Source: Oligoflexia bacterium
GTDB taxonomy: Bacteria; Bdellovibrionota_C; UBA2361; JAFLCA01
Direction: 5' to 3'
Assembly (NCBI GenBank): GCA_019694465.1
Contig: JAIBBV010000039.1
Location: forward strand, 1 to 38,557
DNA: 38,557 nucleotides
The notes beneath the pieces were generated by a model. That model saw nothing but the letters and a program-made list of their open reading frames with translations, ran no database searches and was not told where the DNA came from. The position numbers were made by a program, and so were the translations under genes. This document shows, in pieces, positions 7,896 through 15,972 of the stretch. Numbering within the stretch: the first letter of the stretch is position 1; each line of letters starts with the position of its first letter.

Positions 7896-8776
7896 AGGAC
7901 CTGCCGTTTCGTAAGCTTGAAGGCTGTGGAAATAGCTTCGTGATTCTGGATCACGAAATCCTGAATGATAGCGGCCTGACCTTTAAGACCGACGCACTTG
8001 CTATAAATCTATGTTCACCTGGCCTTGGTGTCGGTGCGGATGGATTAATGATAGTAGGGGCTCCTAAGTCGGGACTTGCAAAGGTGATTATGCGAAATCC
8101 GGATGGATCTAGCATGGGCATGTGTGGGAATGGCGTGCGCTGCGTGGTGCGTCATTTAGTCCTAAGTGGAATGCTACCAACCGAGTCCGGATCGGTAGTG
8201 CTTGACGTAGAGGGGCGGCGTATTTCTTGTGCTTATGAAAAGCAGGCCCAGTGGGTGCAGGTGGATATGGGCAAGCCTTCTTTTGCTCCGGCCGATGTGC
8301 CACATACGCATCAGGAAGAAATGTTGAGGTTTCCGCTTTCGCTTGGCGGAGAATCTTTTGAAATTAATTCAGTGTCAATGGGAAACCCGCACTGTGTTAT
8401 TTTTTGCGCAGCGCCTGATGCTGTGAATTTGCAGAAGATTGGTGCGCTTTTAGAGCATTGTCATCTTTTCCCTGCCCGAACTAACGTCGAATTCGTTAGC
8501 ATTGAGTCGCGCGAGTTGTTGCATGTACGTGTATGGGAGCGCGGTGCGGGCGCTACGTTGGCCTGCGGTACGGGAGCCTGTGCGAGCTTTGTTGTCGCCT
8601 CAAGGTTAGGTTTAGTTGGAGAAGCTGCCCAAGTTCGACTTCCAGGTGGTTCTTTGGAGGTCTCCTGGAAGGGAGGAGATAGTGTTGTCTACTTGCATGG
8701 GCCAGCGCGCGAGATCTGCAGGGGGGACTTGCCGTTGGCTGTGTTGAGCGCTAGGCTCCGTGAGCGCGGTGTTTAG
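7892..8776 (+). CDS. dapF: Diaminopimelate epimerase
   Basis: DapF is a cofactor-independent racemase that turns LL- into meso-diaminopimelate, used for peptidoglycan cross-links and lysine. The protein has 294 residues, close to the usual 275-295. Both catalytic cysteines are in place: Cys78 in GMCGNGVRCVVRHL and Cys225 in GATLACGTGACAS. FRKLEGCGNSFVILD at the N-terminus and NPHCVIF are further family marks. The start overlaps the dapL stop by 4 bases, so the two are translationally coupled. Carbonic anhydrase follows 35 bp later and may be in the same transcript. Confidence 0.96.
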   Translation: MKDLPFRKLEGCGNSFVILDHEILNDSGLTFKTDALAINLCSPGLGVGADGLMIVGAPKSGLAKVIMRNPDGSSMGMCGNGVRCVVRHLVLSGMLPTESGSVVLDVEGRRISCAYEKQAQWVQVDMGKPSFAPADVPHTHQEEMLRFPLSLGGESFEINSVSMGNPHCVIFCAAPDAVNLQKIGALLEHCHLFPARTNVEFVSIESRELLHVRVWERGAGATLACGTGACASFVVASRLGLVGEAAQVRLPGGSLEVSWKGGDSVVYLHGPAREICRGDLPLAVLSARLRERGV

Positions 8777-8811
8777 GTATTCCTAGCGCACTGTGAAATT
8801 CTGAGTTTTTT

Positions 8812-9462
8812 ATGAAAACACTACAGTCATTGCTTGAGGCTAATCGTGCCTGGTCAGGCCGTATGCAACGCGAGGATCCCCAATTCTTCTCGCGACTAGC
8901 ACAGCAACAGCAGCCTCAATATTTGTGGATCGGTTGCTCTGACTCGCGCGTACCCGCTAATCAGATTGTGGGAATGTTGCCCGGTGAATTATTTGTTCAT
9001 CGCAATGTTGCTAATGTAGTAGTGCATTCTGATCTGAATTGTTTATCCGTCCTACAATACGCGATCGATGTGCTTGGAATTCGGCATGTGATCGTGTGTG
9101 GGCACTATGGCTGCGGCGGTGTGCAGGCAGCGCTGAACAAGCGCGATATTGGGCTAATCAACAATTGGCTTTTGCATGTTAGAGATGTTTATCATCGGCA
9201 TCGCGAATTCGTGGATCGTGCCGCTGATGAATCAACAGCTATAGATCGGCTATGTGAATTGAATGTGATTGAGCAGGTGCGCAATGTAGCGAGAACCACG
9301 GTAGTGGAGCATGCTTGGCAGCGCGGGGCGACTCTAACCATACATGGATGGATCTATAGTATACGCGACGGCATTATTCGTGACTTAGGCGTAAGCACAG
9401 CCGGAAACGCTGAAGTGGAAGGGAACTTTGAGCAAGCTCTGGGTCGGCTTAGCCGCGGATAA
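8812..9462 (+). CDS. can: Beta-class carbonic anhydrase
   Basis: This zinc enzyme interconverts CO2 and bicarbonate in the cytoplasm. The 216-residue protein has the zinc ligands Cys42, His98 and Cys101 and the Asp44-Arg46 dyad (WIGCSDSRVPANQ; VCGHYGCGGVQAAL), at the same residue numbers as in E. coli Can. HRNVANVV and the C-terminal GWIYSIRDGIIRDLGV also match. It lies downstream of dapF on the same strand. Its last 14 bp overlap the end of the convergent pseudo-receiver gene, so the two messages are complementary at their 3' ends. Confidence 0.95.
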   Translation: MKTLQSLLEANRAWSGRMQREDPQFFSRLAQQQQPQYLWIGCSDSRVPANQIVGMLPGELFVHRNVANVVVHSDLNCLSVLQYAIDVLGIRHVIVCGHYGCGGVQAALNKRDIGLINNWLLHVRDVYHRHREFVDRAADESTAIDRLCELNVIEQVRNVARTTVVEHAWQRGATLTIHGWIYSIRDGIIRDLGVSTAGNAEVEGNFEQALGRLSRG

Positions 9463-10171
9463 TGCGGATTTGCATTCCTGTCTTTTCGGCGTTCTCGATT
9501 TTCTTTTTAAGCTTTTCTTGGGCTCGTTTGCTTTTTGGAAGTTCCGGCCGTATGGGCGGAGAAAGCTTTTCTGTTTGGCTAATTAGCTCAGTAAAGTAAA
9601 CTTGCTGCCATTCACTATCGAGAGCTTTGACCGTCGCACACACATCTTTAAATTCTCGCATTTTCTCGCCAGGCTGCTGACCAAGATACTTACTGAGCGA
9701 AACGCGGTCGAACGCGCGGATCAAATCTGTCACAATCATCTTCACAGCTGCTTCTTGGCGCTCGCGCATGCGCTGCCGCTTTACGGTTGAGGCTAAGCGG
9801 GTTATTTCCACCAAGGAGTCGACCGAGTAGGGAGCTGAAAGGAATCCATCAGCCCCTATAAGCACGTTTTCAGCTATCCCAACTGAAGTTTGGTCAGCGA
9901 CACCGATTACCATGATGTAGGCCGCATCGCGTCCAGCAGGTGTTTGACGCGCTTCCTTTATGAATTCTGAGATAGCAGCTGACTCAAAGTGTTGTGATAT
10001 GAAGACAATGTCGCAAGTGCGACGCTCATTTAATAGGCGCAATGACTCTCCTAGGCTGGAGGCTAGGCTACAGTGGTCAAACTGGGGCGCAGAGGCGGTA
10101 GCCGCTTTAAGTTGCATGCGGCTCTCTAGAAGCTTGTCTGCAATAATTATGTCAAAACTTTCTTGGGCCAT
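9449..10171 (-). CDS. Pseudo-receiver domain protein, 240 aa
   Basis: The first 125 residues read like a CheY-type receiver: IIIADKLLESRMQL (beta1/alpha1), CDIVFISQHF (beta3), YIMVIGVAD (beta4) and GADGFLSAPYSVDSLVE (beta5/alpha5). The key residues are gone: the phosphorylated Asp is Ser59, the conserved Lys is Ala113, and only one of the two acidic residues near Asp12 remains. So it should not be phosphorylated in the normal way. The remaining 115 residues are helical and basic, ending in KRAQEKLKKKIENAEKTG, with no recognisable output domain. It may act as a protein-binding adaptor. GGGGAAG precedes the ATG. It converges with and overlaps the can gene by 14 bp. Confidence 0.68.
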   Translation of the reverse strand: MAQESFDIIIADKLLESRMQLKAATASAPQFDHCSLASSLGESLRLLNERRTCDIVFISQHFESAAISEFIKEARQTPAGRDAAYIMVIGVADQTSVGIAENVLIGADGFLSAPYSVDSLVEITRLASTVKRQRMRERQEAAVKMIVTDLIRAFDRVSLSKYLGQQPGEKMREFKDVCATVKALDSEWQQVYFTELISQTEKLSPPIRPELPKSKRAQEKLKKKIENAEKTGMQIRIIRG

Positions 10172-10358
10172 AAAACGAGTCTTCCCCTAACTAATGTCGG
10201 CTGAAATTTGAAGTTACTAGAAATTGTTTTAAGTGGTGGAGTCGCCCTGGCTAGCGTGCGGCTGGCCTCGACGGGGCTCATATTGCCATAACCTATTGAT
10301 ATATATGGCAGATCTAGCCTGCGCCGTATTGTTAGGGCACGCGCGGAAATAGCCTGGG

Positions 10359-10368
10359 CCCCCCCCCC
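10359..10368. repeat. Run of ten C residues
   Basis: A C10 tract lies between the NamZ gene's stop and the pseudo-receiver start, about 188 bp upstream of the latter (G10 on its coding strand). Such tracts are prone to slippage, and also to assembly error. Confidence 0.6.
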
Positions 10369-10413
10369 TATTGCTCAGGAGAGCGGGCGACTGGCACCAT
10401 ATTCGGGTGTTGG

Positions 10414-11607
10414 CTACTTGTAGAGGTAAGCCTTCTCAGCGAGGCTCTGATATTTCCTTTGCCCTTCGTGCTCTATTTGTCGCAATTCATCGACCTTACC
10501 GTACTGCTCTGCCCACAGCCGGACCCGTTCAGAGCCATTCAATATGTCGAATGGAAGAAGACGCTCTTCATACTCGTACGGCGGTGGGCGCCACTTAAAT
10601 TCAGCTCCCAACCGTTTGATAAACTCGCGCACTAATACGTTCACGCACAACCATGGACGGAAAGCCTTCCTGTCGTTAACATGGATTTGGAAGCCGCCAA
10701 CACTTTTGCCCTGATGCTTATCGAAGGTTGGGATAAAACACATTGGGCGTAAGCGGCAGCCGCGGATGCCATCACGTTTTAAGATGCGCTGGAACTCATC
10801 GACTTGTGAGAATGGTTCAAAGGCCGGATGGGCGATTATCTCTAGCGGATGGGTTGTCCCACGACCTTCAGAAAGTAATGTGCCCTCCAAGACCACCGTG
10901 CCAACATAAGTAACTGCTGTATCAACTGTGGGAATGTTTGGCGACGGTAGAACCCAAGGCAGCCCGGTTTCCTCCCAGTACATGCTGCGCTTCCAGCCGC
11001 GCATGGGAACTACCTCAAAGTTACAAGCGCTTCCAAAATTTTCTGCACATAGTCGGGCCATCTCTCCCATAGTAAGCCCGTGTCGCATGGGGACAGGGTG
11101 ACGCCCTACAAAAGTGGCGAAGCTAGGATTGAGGACTTCGCCCTCGATCTGTTTACCCCCAATTGGATTGGGGCGGTCAAGAATAATTACCTTAATCCCT
11201 TTAGCGGCACACTTTTCCATCAATAACGTCATAGTGTGGATATAAGTGTAGACGCGTGTGCCGACGTCCTGTAAATCGACCAAGATCGTATCTATTCCAT
11301 CGAGCATATGATCGGTGGGAATTCGAGTTTGTGAGTACAAGCTGAATACTTTAAGGTCGAAAGCGGGGTGCACGAAGTCTTGGCTTTCAATCATATTTGC
11401 TTGCACATCACCGAATAATCCATGTTGTGGGCTAAGCAGGGCTGTTAAGCGTTTTCCAAATACTTTGCGTATGCCATTCACGCCAAGACGAAGGTTCCGA
11501 TCCACTGATGGAGCATGGCAAAGATAGGCAAACTTACCCTGCACTAACTTTTGATACTTTTTTTCGTTTAGAAGGCGCTCTAGGCCGATTGTGACTTTTG
11601 GTGTCAT
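10414..11607 (-). CDS. namZ: DUF1343 / NamZ-family exo-beta-N-acetylmuramidase
   Basis: The 397-residue protein carries the full set of DUF1343 marks: LLSPQHGLFGDVQANM near residue 58, ILVDLQDVGTRVYTYI near 108, DRPNPIGG near 144, PMRHGLTMGEMARL near 172 and EGRGTTHPLEIIAHP near 248. Characterised members (NamZ of Bacillus) remove MurNAc from the non-reducing end of peptidoglycan fragments, a cell-wall recycling step. No signal peptide is visible, so a cytoplasmic role on imported muropeptides is likely, unlike the exported Bacillus enzyme. No NagZ, AmiE or MurNAc kinase gene is adjacent. The start lacks a clear Shine-Dalgarno site. Family is certain; enzymatic role is inferred. Confidence 0.88.
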   Translation of the reverse strand: MTPKVTIGLERLLNEKKYQKLVQGKFAYLCHAPSVDRNLRLGVNGIRKVFGKRLTALLSPQHGLFGDVQANMIESQDFVHPAFDLKVFSLYSQTRIPTDHMLDGIDTILVDLQDVGTRVYTYIHTMTLLMEKCAAKGIKVIILDRPNPIGGKQIEGEVLNPSFATFVGRHPVPMRHGLTMGEMARLCAENFGSACNFEVVPMRGWKRSMYWEETGLPWVLPSPNIPTVDTAVTYVGTVVLEGTLLSEGRGTTHPLEIIAHPAFEPFSQVDEFQRILKRDGIRGCRLRPMCFIPTFDKHQGKSVGGFQIHVNDRKAFRPWLCVNVLVREFIKRLGAEFKWRPPPYEYEERLLPFDILNGSERVRLWAEQYGKVDELRQIEHEGQRKYQSLAEKAYLYK

Positions 11608-11751
11608 AGTTTAATTGGGTAAGTCAGATGATGAAGGGTATTGCTACCTTCTTCTACTAAGCTGCGCCGAAGAAAGCTAATACTCAAGCGCGAGAAATTA
11701 GGTAAAATTGCGCAGGGCTTGGTTACTGGAAAATTTCACCCTGCACACCTT

Positions 11752-11763
11752 TTATTATAATAA
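11752..11763. promoter_or_regulatory. AT palindrome containing a TATAAT box
   Basis: TTATTATAATAA is a perfect 12 bp palindrome that reads TATAAT on both strands, about 145 bp upstream of namZ. It could serve as a -10 box. No convincing -35 was seen; TTTCAC lies 16 bp before it on the plus strand. Confidence 0.25.
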
Positions 11764-11877
11764 GACCCCTTAAAAAATGGTATAGGGCAATTTCAAATGC
11801 ATACAGAGTGCTTAGTTGGTTGCTGTGACTATACAGCGCGTATGTGCCGCATTCGCAGCGATTTTGGACCAGATAAA

Positions 11878-12183
11878 CCCAGCCTCATTCATTTTTGACA
11901 AAAAATGGATGAGGCTGGGCGAGCGAGATCTTGGCGTAGCCAAGTCGAGCCGCACAAGACGAGTAAACCCTAAGCCTCGAGGGTCAAATGCCGAATTACC
12001 TCAAAATCATTACTATTCCTTCCTTAGGGCCATCAATATAGGCTTTCATTTTGTGACGCACGCTAAGTAGTGCCACTACTTGTCGGTTGGGTTTGTGTGC
12101 TCTACTGGTCCACTTGGCTTCGCCAAGATGGCCCCGGCCCTGCTATTGCGAGTGAGTTTTTGTCAAAACTCACTCGCGCAGGG
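11878..12183. repeat. MITE-like hairpin repeat, copy 1 (306 bp)
   Basis: This non-coding element recurs at 15675-15959 in the same orientation. The left end is a long hairpin (CCCAGCCTCATTCATTTTT, then a 4-base loop, then AAAAATGGATGAGGCTGGG). Next come GCGAGCG and the self-complementary ATCTTGGCGTAGCCAAGT (11928-11945). The right part has its near-perfect inverted counterpart ACTTGGCTTCGCCAAGAT (12112-12129) and a second terminal hairpin (GCGAGTGAGTTTT…AAAACTCACTCGC, 12148-12177), ending GCAGGG. The outer ends are short imperfect inverted repeats (CCCAGC / GCAGGG). The centre, about 110 bp, differs between copies. No target duplication is obvious. An 84-codon frame across it is not credible as a gene. 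Confidence 0.75.
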
Positions 12184-12324
12184 TATATGTGATAGAAACG
12201 CTATAGTGACTCGATTGGCTATGGTACTAGTCTAAGAAGTTGGAGAGCGCTGACATTACGGATCGATTGTCATATCCAGTCTGTTTCGCTAACGGAGTGG
12301 GCCATTAATATTGGTGGATGGTTT

Positions 12325-12666
12325 ATGTCTGAAATAATCTCTTGGGCGGACTTTCAAAAGGTTGAGATTCGAGTTGGTCGTATCGTAGACGTACAGGACT
12401 TTCCAAAAGCGCGTGTGCCTTCGTATCAGATTATGGTTGATCTAGGGACTGAGCTCGGTACTAAGAAATCCTCTGCGCATCTCACTAAAAACTACACAAA
12501 AGAACAGCTGCTAGGCCGGTTGGTTCTTTGTGTTGCGAATTTTCCCCCAAAGCAAGTTGCAAATATTATGTCCGAAATATTGATACTGGGTGTCCCTGAC
12601 CAAGCCGGTGAGCCGATCTTGATAGGTGTAGATAAGGAGGTGCCACTCGGCGGGCGGCTCTTTTAG
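12325..12666 (+). CDS. csaA: CsaA-type tRNA-binding-domain protein
   Basis: CsaA is a small OB-fold homodimer that binds tRNA-like RNA and has been described as an export-related chaperone. The 113-residue protein matches throughout: ISWADFQKVEIRVGRI, DFPKARVPSYQIMVDLG, KKSSAHLTKNYT, LVLCVANFPPKQVANIMSE and ILGVPD. The ATG has GGTGG upstream. It begins about 140 bp after repeat copy 1 and lies 64 bp ahead of a membrane sulfatase-like gene. Some members replace the C-terminal tRNA-binding domain of other proteins; here it is stand-alone. Confidence 0.93.
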   Translation: MSEIISWADFQKVEIRVGRIVDVQDFPKARVPSYQIMVDLGTELGTKKSSAHLTKNYTKEQLLGRLVLCVANFPPKQVANIMSEILILGVPDQAGEPILIGVDKEVPLGGRLF

Positions 12667-12730
12667 AATCTAGAGTATAGAAGTTGTCCGTATTTAAGAC
12701 TTAAAAATTTTTGCCAATTGGAGCCTTTGC

Positions 12731-14500
12731 TTGTCCAAGCTGTTCTCTTATCCCCGTCATTCCCAGGACGCATCGTCCCCAAGCGCTAAATTGATGTGCC
12801 TGCAGCGCTGGTATTTTGACCTGCTGTTTATAGGCTTATGTACAGTGAGCCTCGGTGTTTTAGCTCCGTTCTTAGCATACATTGGGAATCAGGATGAGTT
12901 TGCCTTTGGCTTCGGTGCGCTACTTCAGGCCATATTGCCTTGGTCATTTATAACGGCAGCTATTCTGCTTTTTATGATACTGATTCTGCCAGGAGCGGTA
13001 AGGCCGTTCTTCACAGCAGGCCTCCTGTTAGTAGTAATCTTAAGTCACATTCAGAGCACAATATTTGCTTGGGATTATGGTGTGCTTGATGGATCGCCAA
13101 TCAACTGGAGCGAATTTGTTTCTGAGGGCCGCGTTGATTTAGCGCTTTGGCTACTGGGTGCGTTGGTTTGCATGTATTGGGCACGCAGACTCGACTCCAA
13201 GAGATTGCTTCTGGTTTGCCTTGTGTGTGCGTTGCAAATATTGGTAGCTATTTCTGGCCTGGGAGCAGCCCGCGGTGCTGATCGTCCAGTTGTGACGGCA
13301 AGAGATGTAAGCGACTACTTCAAAGTAAGCTCGAATGGCGGAACTTATATTTTGCTCTTGGACGCGTTTTATTCGCCAATTTTTGAAACCTTGCTTAAGC
13401 GCGAGCCAGATCTAGCAGAACGCTTTAGCGGCTTCACTTTTTATCGCCAAGCTACATCCGATTTTACGAGTACCGTCCTTTCAATTCCGGCAATAATGAC
13501 CGGCAAGCCCTTTGATTCGAGTGAGAGATTGGAGCAGTATTTCGATGATACCTTCCGTCAAACATCGCTAGTGCCCAAGTTAACTAGCTACGGCATTGAT
13601 GCGCGCCTTGCCAGCATGCCCCAGTTCTGTCGCTTTTTGCAGAGTTCGCGTTGCCTGCCGCTGGCAAGCCTTCTTGAGAATGATGCAGGGGGTGGTTCTC
13701 GACGAGAGGCGGCTACCTTGATGAATTTTACTTTATTTCGTTTAGTTCCACAGGTGCTGAAAGAGCGCTACGTGCTAGGAGTTAGCGGTCCATTTAATGT
13801 AATAAATCCGCCCATCCCTTTTTCGAGTTCACCTCGTAGTTCAGACTTGCAGCTTGAAATTGCCAGCACCATCGTGCAGAACATGCAGGCCGGGGCGGAG
13901 TTACGCACGTTCCGTTTTGCTCATCTGCTCCTTCCGCATCAGCCGATTCGAGTTGATCGCGAGTGCGGTCCTGTACGCGCACGTAAAGCTATTAACGCTG
14001 CAGCATATGAGGCGCAATCCCGCTGTGCTATCAAGTTAGCGCTGGCAATTGTGCGAAAGTTGAAAGAGTTGCAGGCCTTCGATAATTCCCTAGTTATTGT
14101 GATGGCTGATCATGGCGTTAATTTGCAATACGGGATATTCGACCCGCAATTTGCGCAGAATAACGATTTGTTAAATCACTCAAAAGTTTTGCCGTTATTG
14201 CTGGTTAAACCCCCACGGTCGAATGGGCCATTTTCAGTTTCGGATGCGCCAGTAAAACTGTCTGATCTCACCCCCAGTGTTCTGGAGTACTTTGGATTGC
14301 CAGTCCCGGAGGGAATGCAATCGCTATTTTCTGTGCAGCAGGCGGAAGTTAGGCCGCGCATAGTGCGCGACATCCCATTGCGCTGGCGTTCTTGGAGGCG
14401 CGGGTCCGCTTCCAGAGACTTCGCTGAACGAAATGTGTACCAAGTTATCGGCGACCCACGTGTTCAACAAAACTGGCGTCACGTTCGACCCACCAAGTGA
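12731..14500 (+). CDS. Membrane-anchored sulfatase/alkaline-phosphatase-superfamily protein
   Basis: Residues about 25-185 form roughly five membrane helices with a conserved-looking LAYIGNQDEFAF loop. Residues about 205-540 read as an extracytoplasmic sulfatase-fold domain: TYILLLDAFYSP carries the first metal aspartate, FTSTVLSIPAIMTGK the nucleophile region, FAHLLLPHQPI a histidine, and LVIVMADHGVN the Asp-His metal pair. This architecture occurs in lipid or glycan phosphotransferases and in sulfatase-like proteins of polysaccharide loci. The start is TTG at 12731, supported by GGAG seven bases upstream; the next Met is 21 residues in. The gene converges with the sigma-factor gene, 8 bp apart. 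Substrate unknown. Confidence 0.8.
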   Translation: MSKLFSYPRHSQDASSPSAKLMCLQRWYFDLLFIGLCTVSLGVLAPFLAYIGNQDEFAFGFGALLQAILPWSFITAAILLFMILILPGAVRPFFTAGLLLVVILSHIQSTIFAWDYGVLDGSPINWSEFVSEGRVDLALWLLGALVCMYWARRLDSKRLLLVCLVCALQILVAISGLGAARGADRPVVTARDVSDYFKVSSNGGTYILLLDAFYSPIFETLLKREPDLAERFSGFTFYRQATSDFTSTVLSIPAIMTGKPFDSSERLEQYFDDTFRQTSLVPKLTSYGIDARLASMPQFCRFLQSSRCLPLASLLENDAGGGSRREAATLMNFTLFRLVPQVLKERYVLGVSGPFNVINPPIPFSSSPRSSDLQLEIASTIVQNMQAGAELRTFRFAHLLLPHQPIRVDRECGPVRARKAINAAAYEAQSRCAIKLALAIVRKLKELQAFDNSLVIVMADHGVNLQYGIFDPQFAQNNDLLNHSKVLPLLLVKPPRSNGPFSVSDAPVKLSDLTPSVLEYFGLPVPEGMQSLFSVQQAEVRPRIVRDIPLRWRSWRRGSASRDFAERNVYQVIGDPRVQQNWRHVRPTK

Positions 14501-14508
14501 GCTGATCG

Positions 14509-15153
14509 CTATGCCGCTAGACGTGCTTCGCAGTTATTCCCATAAGCTAGAATTTCTTCGCTTACATAATCTTCATAGAAGCGTTGCAGCCGCTTTCTTA
14601 GCATTAGGCGCGAGCGATGCAGGCGAGATTTAACTGCTGGAACTGAAAGCTTCAAAATCTCACCGACCTCCTGATTGGATAGCCCATCTACGTCGCGAAG
14701 TACGAATATGCTGCGGTACTCTTCAGGTAATCTCTCAATTGCTGATTCCAACTCAGCGCGTAGCTCATGCCGTGAGCACAGATAGTTAATGTCGTTCATG
14801 TCGCTGCGTGAGCCGCTCCAGTTGTCCTGAGCTCCTGCATTGAGCTCATCAAGTGAGACTGCATTGGACTGCTTGCGCTTGCGCAACTTCATGAAAGCGG
14901 TGTTGACTGTAATGCGGTACAGCCAGCTCGAGAAAGCCGACTTGCCCTCGAACTTTCCAATTTTATTGTAAACTGTGACGAAGACATCCTGCAAAATCTC
15001 CTCGGCGTCCTCTTCGTTGCGTGTGATACGTAGAGAAAGATGGTGAACCTTTTCGCTGTAGCGGGTGAGGAGCTCGCAGAAGGAATCTTTATCCCCTTTG
15101 CGGAAAGATTCAACTAGCTCTGCATCGCTCATCTCAATAATCTCGCTTCCCAT
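14509..15153 (-). CDS. ECF-type RNA polymerase sigma factor
   Basis: A sigma-70-family group 4 regulator of 214 residues. Region 2 is clear (LRITRNEEDAEEILQDVFVTVY, then SAFSSWLYRITVNTAFMKLRKRK, the -10 binding part), followed by a polar linker. Region 4 follows (AIERLPEEYRSIFVLRDVDGLSNQEVG, then LSVPAVKSRLHRSRLMLRKRL, the -35 binding helix-turn-helix). The ATG at 15153 has an excellent AGGGAGGA site 5 bases upstream; the longer frame from 15234 adds 27 residues without support. The C-terminus carries about 20 extra residues with one Cys. No anti-sigma gene is adjacent, so control must lie elsewhere. It is divergent from yggX. Confidence 0.93.
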   Translation of the reverse strand: MGSEIIEMSDAELVESFRKGDKDSFCELLTRYSEKVHHLSLRITRNEEDAEEILQDVFVTVYNKIGKFEGKSAFSSWLYRITVNTAFMKLRKRKQSNAVSLDELNAGAQDNWSGSRSDMNDINYLCSRHELRAELESAIERLPEEYRSIFVLRDVDGLSNQEVGEILKLSVPAVKSRLHRSRLMLRKRLQRFYEDYVSEEILAYGNNCEARLAA

Positions 15154-15247
15154 TTTGTCCTCCCTACGAAATTGCCATTTTTTAACCGACGAAATGCCGT
15201 GTTCGGCGCCTTCATCTGTATTGAACTTTTGCATGTATAAAAAATGC

Positions 15248-15260
15248 AGTTGTCACAACT
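15248..15260. promoter_or_regulatory. 13 bp palindrome between sigma factor and yggX
   Basis: AGTTGTCACAACT is a perfect 6-1-6 palindrome in the gap between the divergent ECF sigma and yggX genes. It is a candidate operator for a shared regulator. A TATAAA-like box (around 15287-15292, CGTATAAACT) lies between it and yggX. Confidence 0.38.
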
Positions 15261-15371
15261 TTGTAAAAAGTTTGTCCCAGGTTCGTATAAACTCAGATGT
15301 AGTTGATTTTTCAGGCACTTATGGAGATGATTGGGTCGATATGAATGTCCATTCTATAGAGAGAAGCCTAT

Positions 15372-15659
15372 ATGAATACTCGTATGGTGAAGTGCGCTAA
15401 GTTTGGAAAGGAACTCCCTGGCCTAGAAAAGCCTCCATTTGGAGGGGAAATTGGGCAGATGATCTTTGATCGTGTGTCGAGGGATGCCTGGTCGCAGTGG
15501 CGTGATGGTATGCAAATTAAGGTTCTGAATGAATATCGTCTCAATATGGGAAATCCCAAGGACTACCAAGTCCTGGTTGACCAAATGTTGATGTTTCTGA
15601 ACCTCAAGAGTGGCGCCGTGGCTGAGGTGGAAAATGCAGACCGTGGTGGAAAGAAGTAA
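15372..15659 (+). CDS. yggX: YggX-type Fe(2+)-trafficking protein
   Basis: This 95-residue protein matches YggX along its whole length: VKCAKFGKELPGLEKPPF, GEIGQMIFDRVSRDAWSQW, then KVLNEYRLNMGNPKDYQVL and DQMLMFLNL. YggX protects iron-sulfur clusters and limits oxidative damage from labile iron in enterobacteria. The N-terminal cysteine typical of the family is present (Cys8). The GAGAGAAG stretch supports the ATG at 15372. The last residues (VAEVENADRGGKK) are extra. It is divergent from the ECF sigma factor, and repeat copy 2 begins 16 bp after its stop. Confidence 0.92.
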   Translation: MNTRMVKCAKFGKELPGLEKPPFGGEIGQMIFDRVSRDAWSQWRDGMQIKVLNEYRLNMGNPKDYQVLVDQMLMFLNLKSGAVAEVENADRGGKK

Positions 15660-15674
15660 GCTGCCGAAGGTAAG

Positions 15675-15959
15675 CCCAGCGTCATTTATTTTTTAAAAAA
15701 TGGATGAGAGGCTGGGCGAGCGAAATCTTGGCGTAGCCAAGTCGACCCACATAAGGCAAGTAAGCCCTAGGCGCCGAGGGACTAACGAATTCTTTAACAT
15801 CACCGCTATCCCTTCTTCAGAGCCATCAGTACACTATTCTACAATTAAGAAGTGCTGCCACTCGTTGGCTGGGCTTTTGTGCTCTACTGGTCCACTTGGC
15901 TTCGCCAAGATGGTCCTGCTATTGCGGTAAGTTTTTTGGCAAAACCCACTCGCGTAGGG
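15675..15959. repeat. MITE-like hairpin repeat, copy 2 (285 bp)
   Basis: Second copy of the element at 11878-12183, same orientation, lying between the 3' ends of yggX and the HTTM-like gene. The first 70 bp and last 80 bp align closely with copy 1: ATCTTGGCGTAGCCAAGT is identical (15725-15742), and GCTCTACTGGTCCACTTGGC followed by TTCGCCAAGATGG is identical (ends near 15913). The terminal hairpins have changed in sequence but kept base pairing, for example CCCAGC…GCTGGG at the left end and the right-end TTTTTTGGCAAAA core. Six bases in the GGCCCC region of copy 1 are missing here. Because it follows two converging genes it may also act as a terminator. Confidence 0.73.
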
Positions 15960-15972
15960 TTTAGCGCCGATT

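Noticed and set aside
11816..12070. 84-codon ORF in repeat copy 1, sharing LGERDLGVAKS-like wording with a 76-codon ORF in copy 2 (15700-15930)
   Set aside because: The similarity comes from the conserved hairpin DNA of the repeat. The frames diverge completely downstream, end at unrelated places and lack ribosome binding sites.
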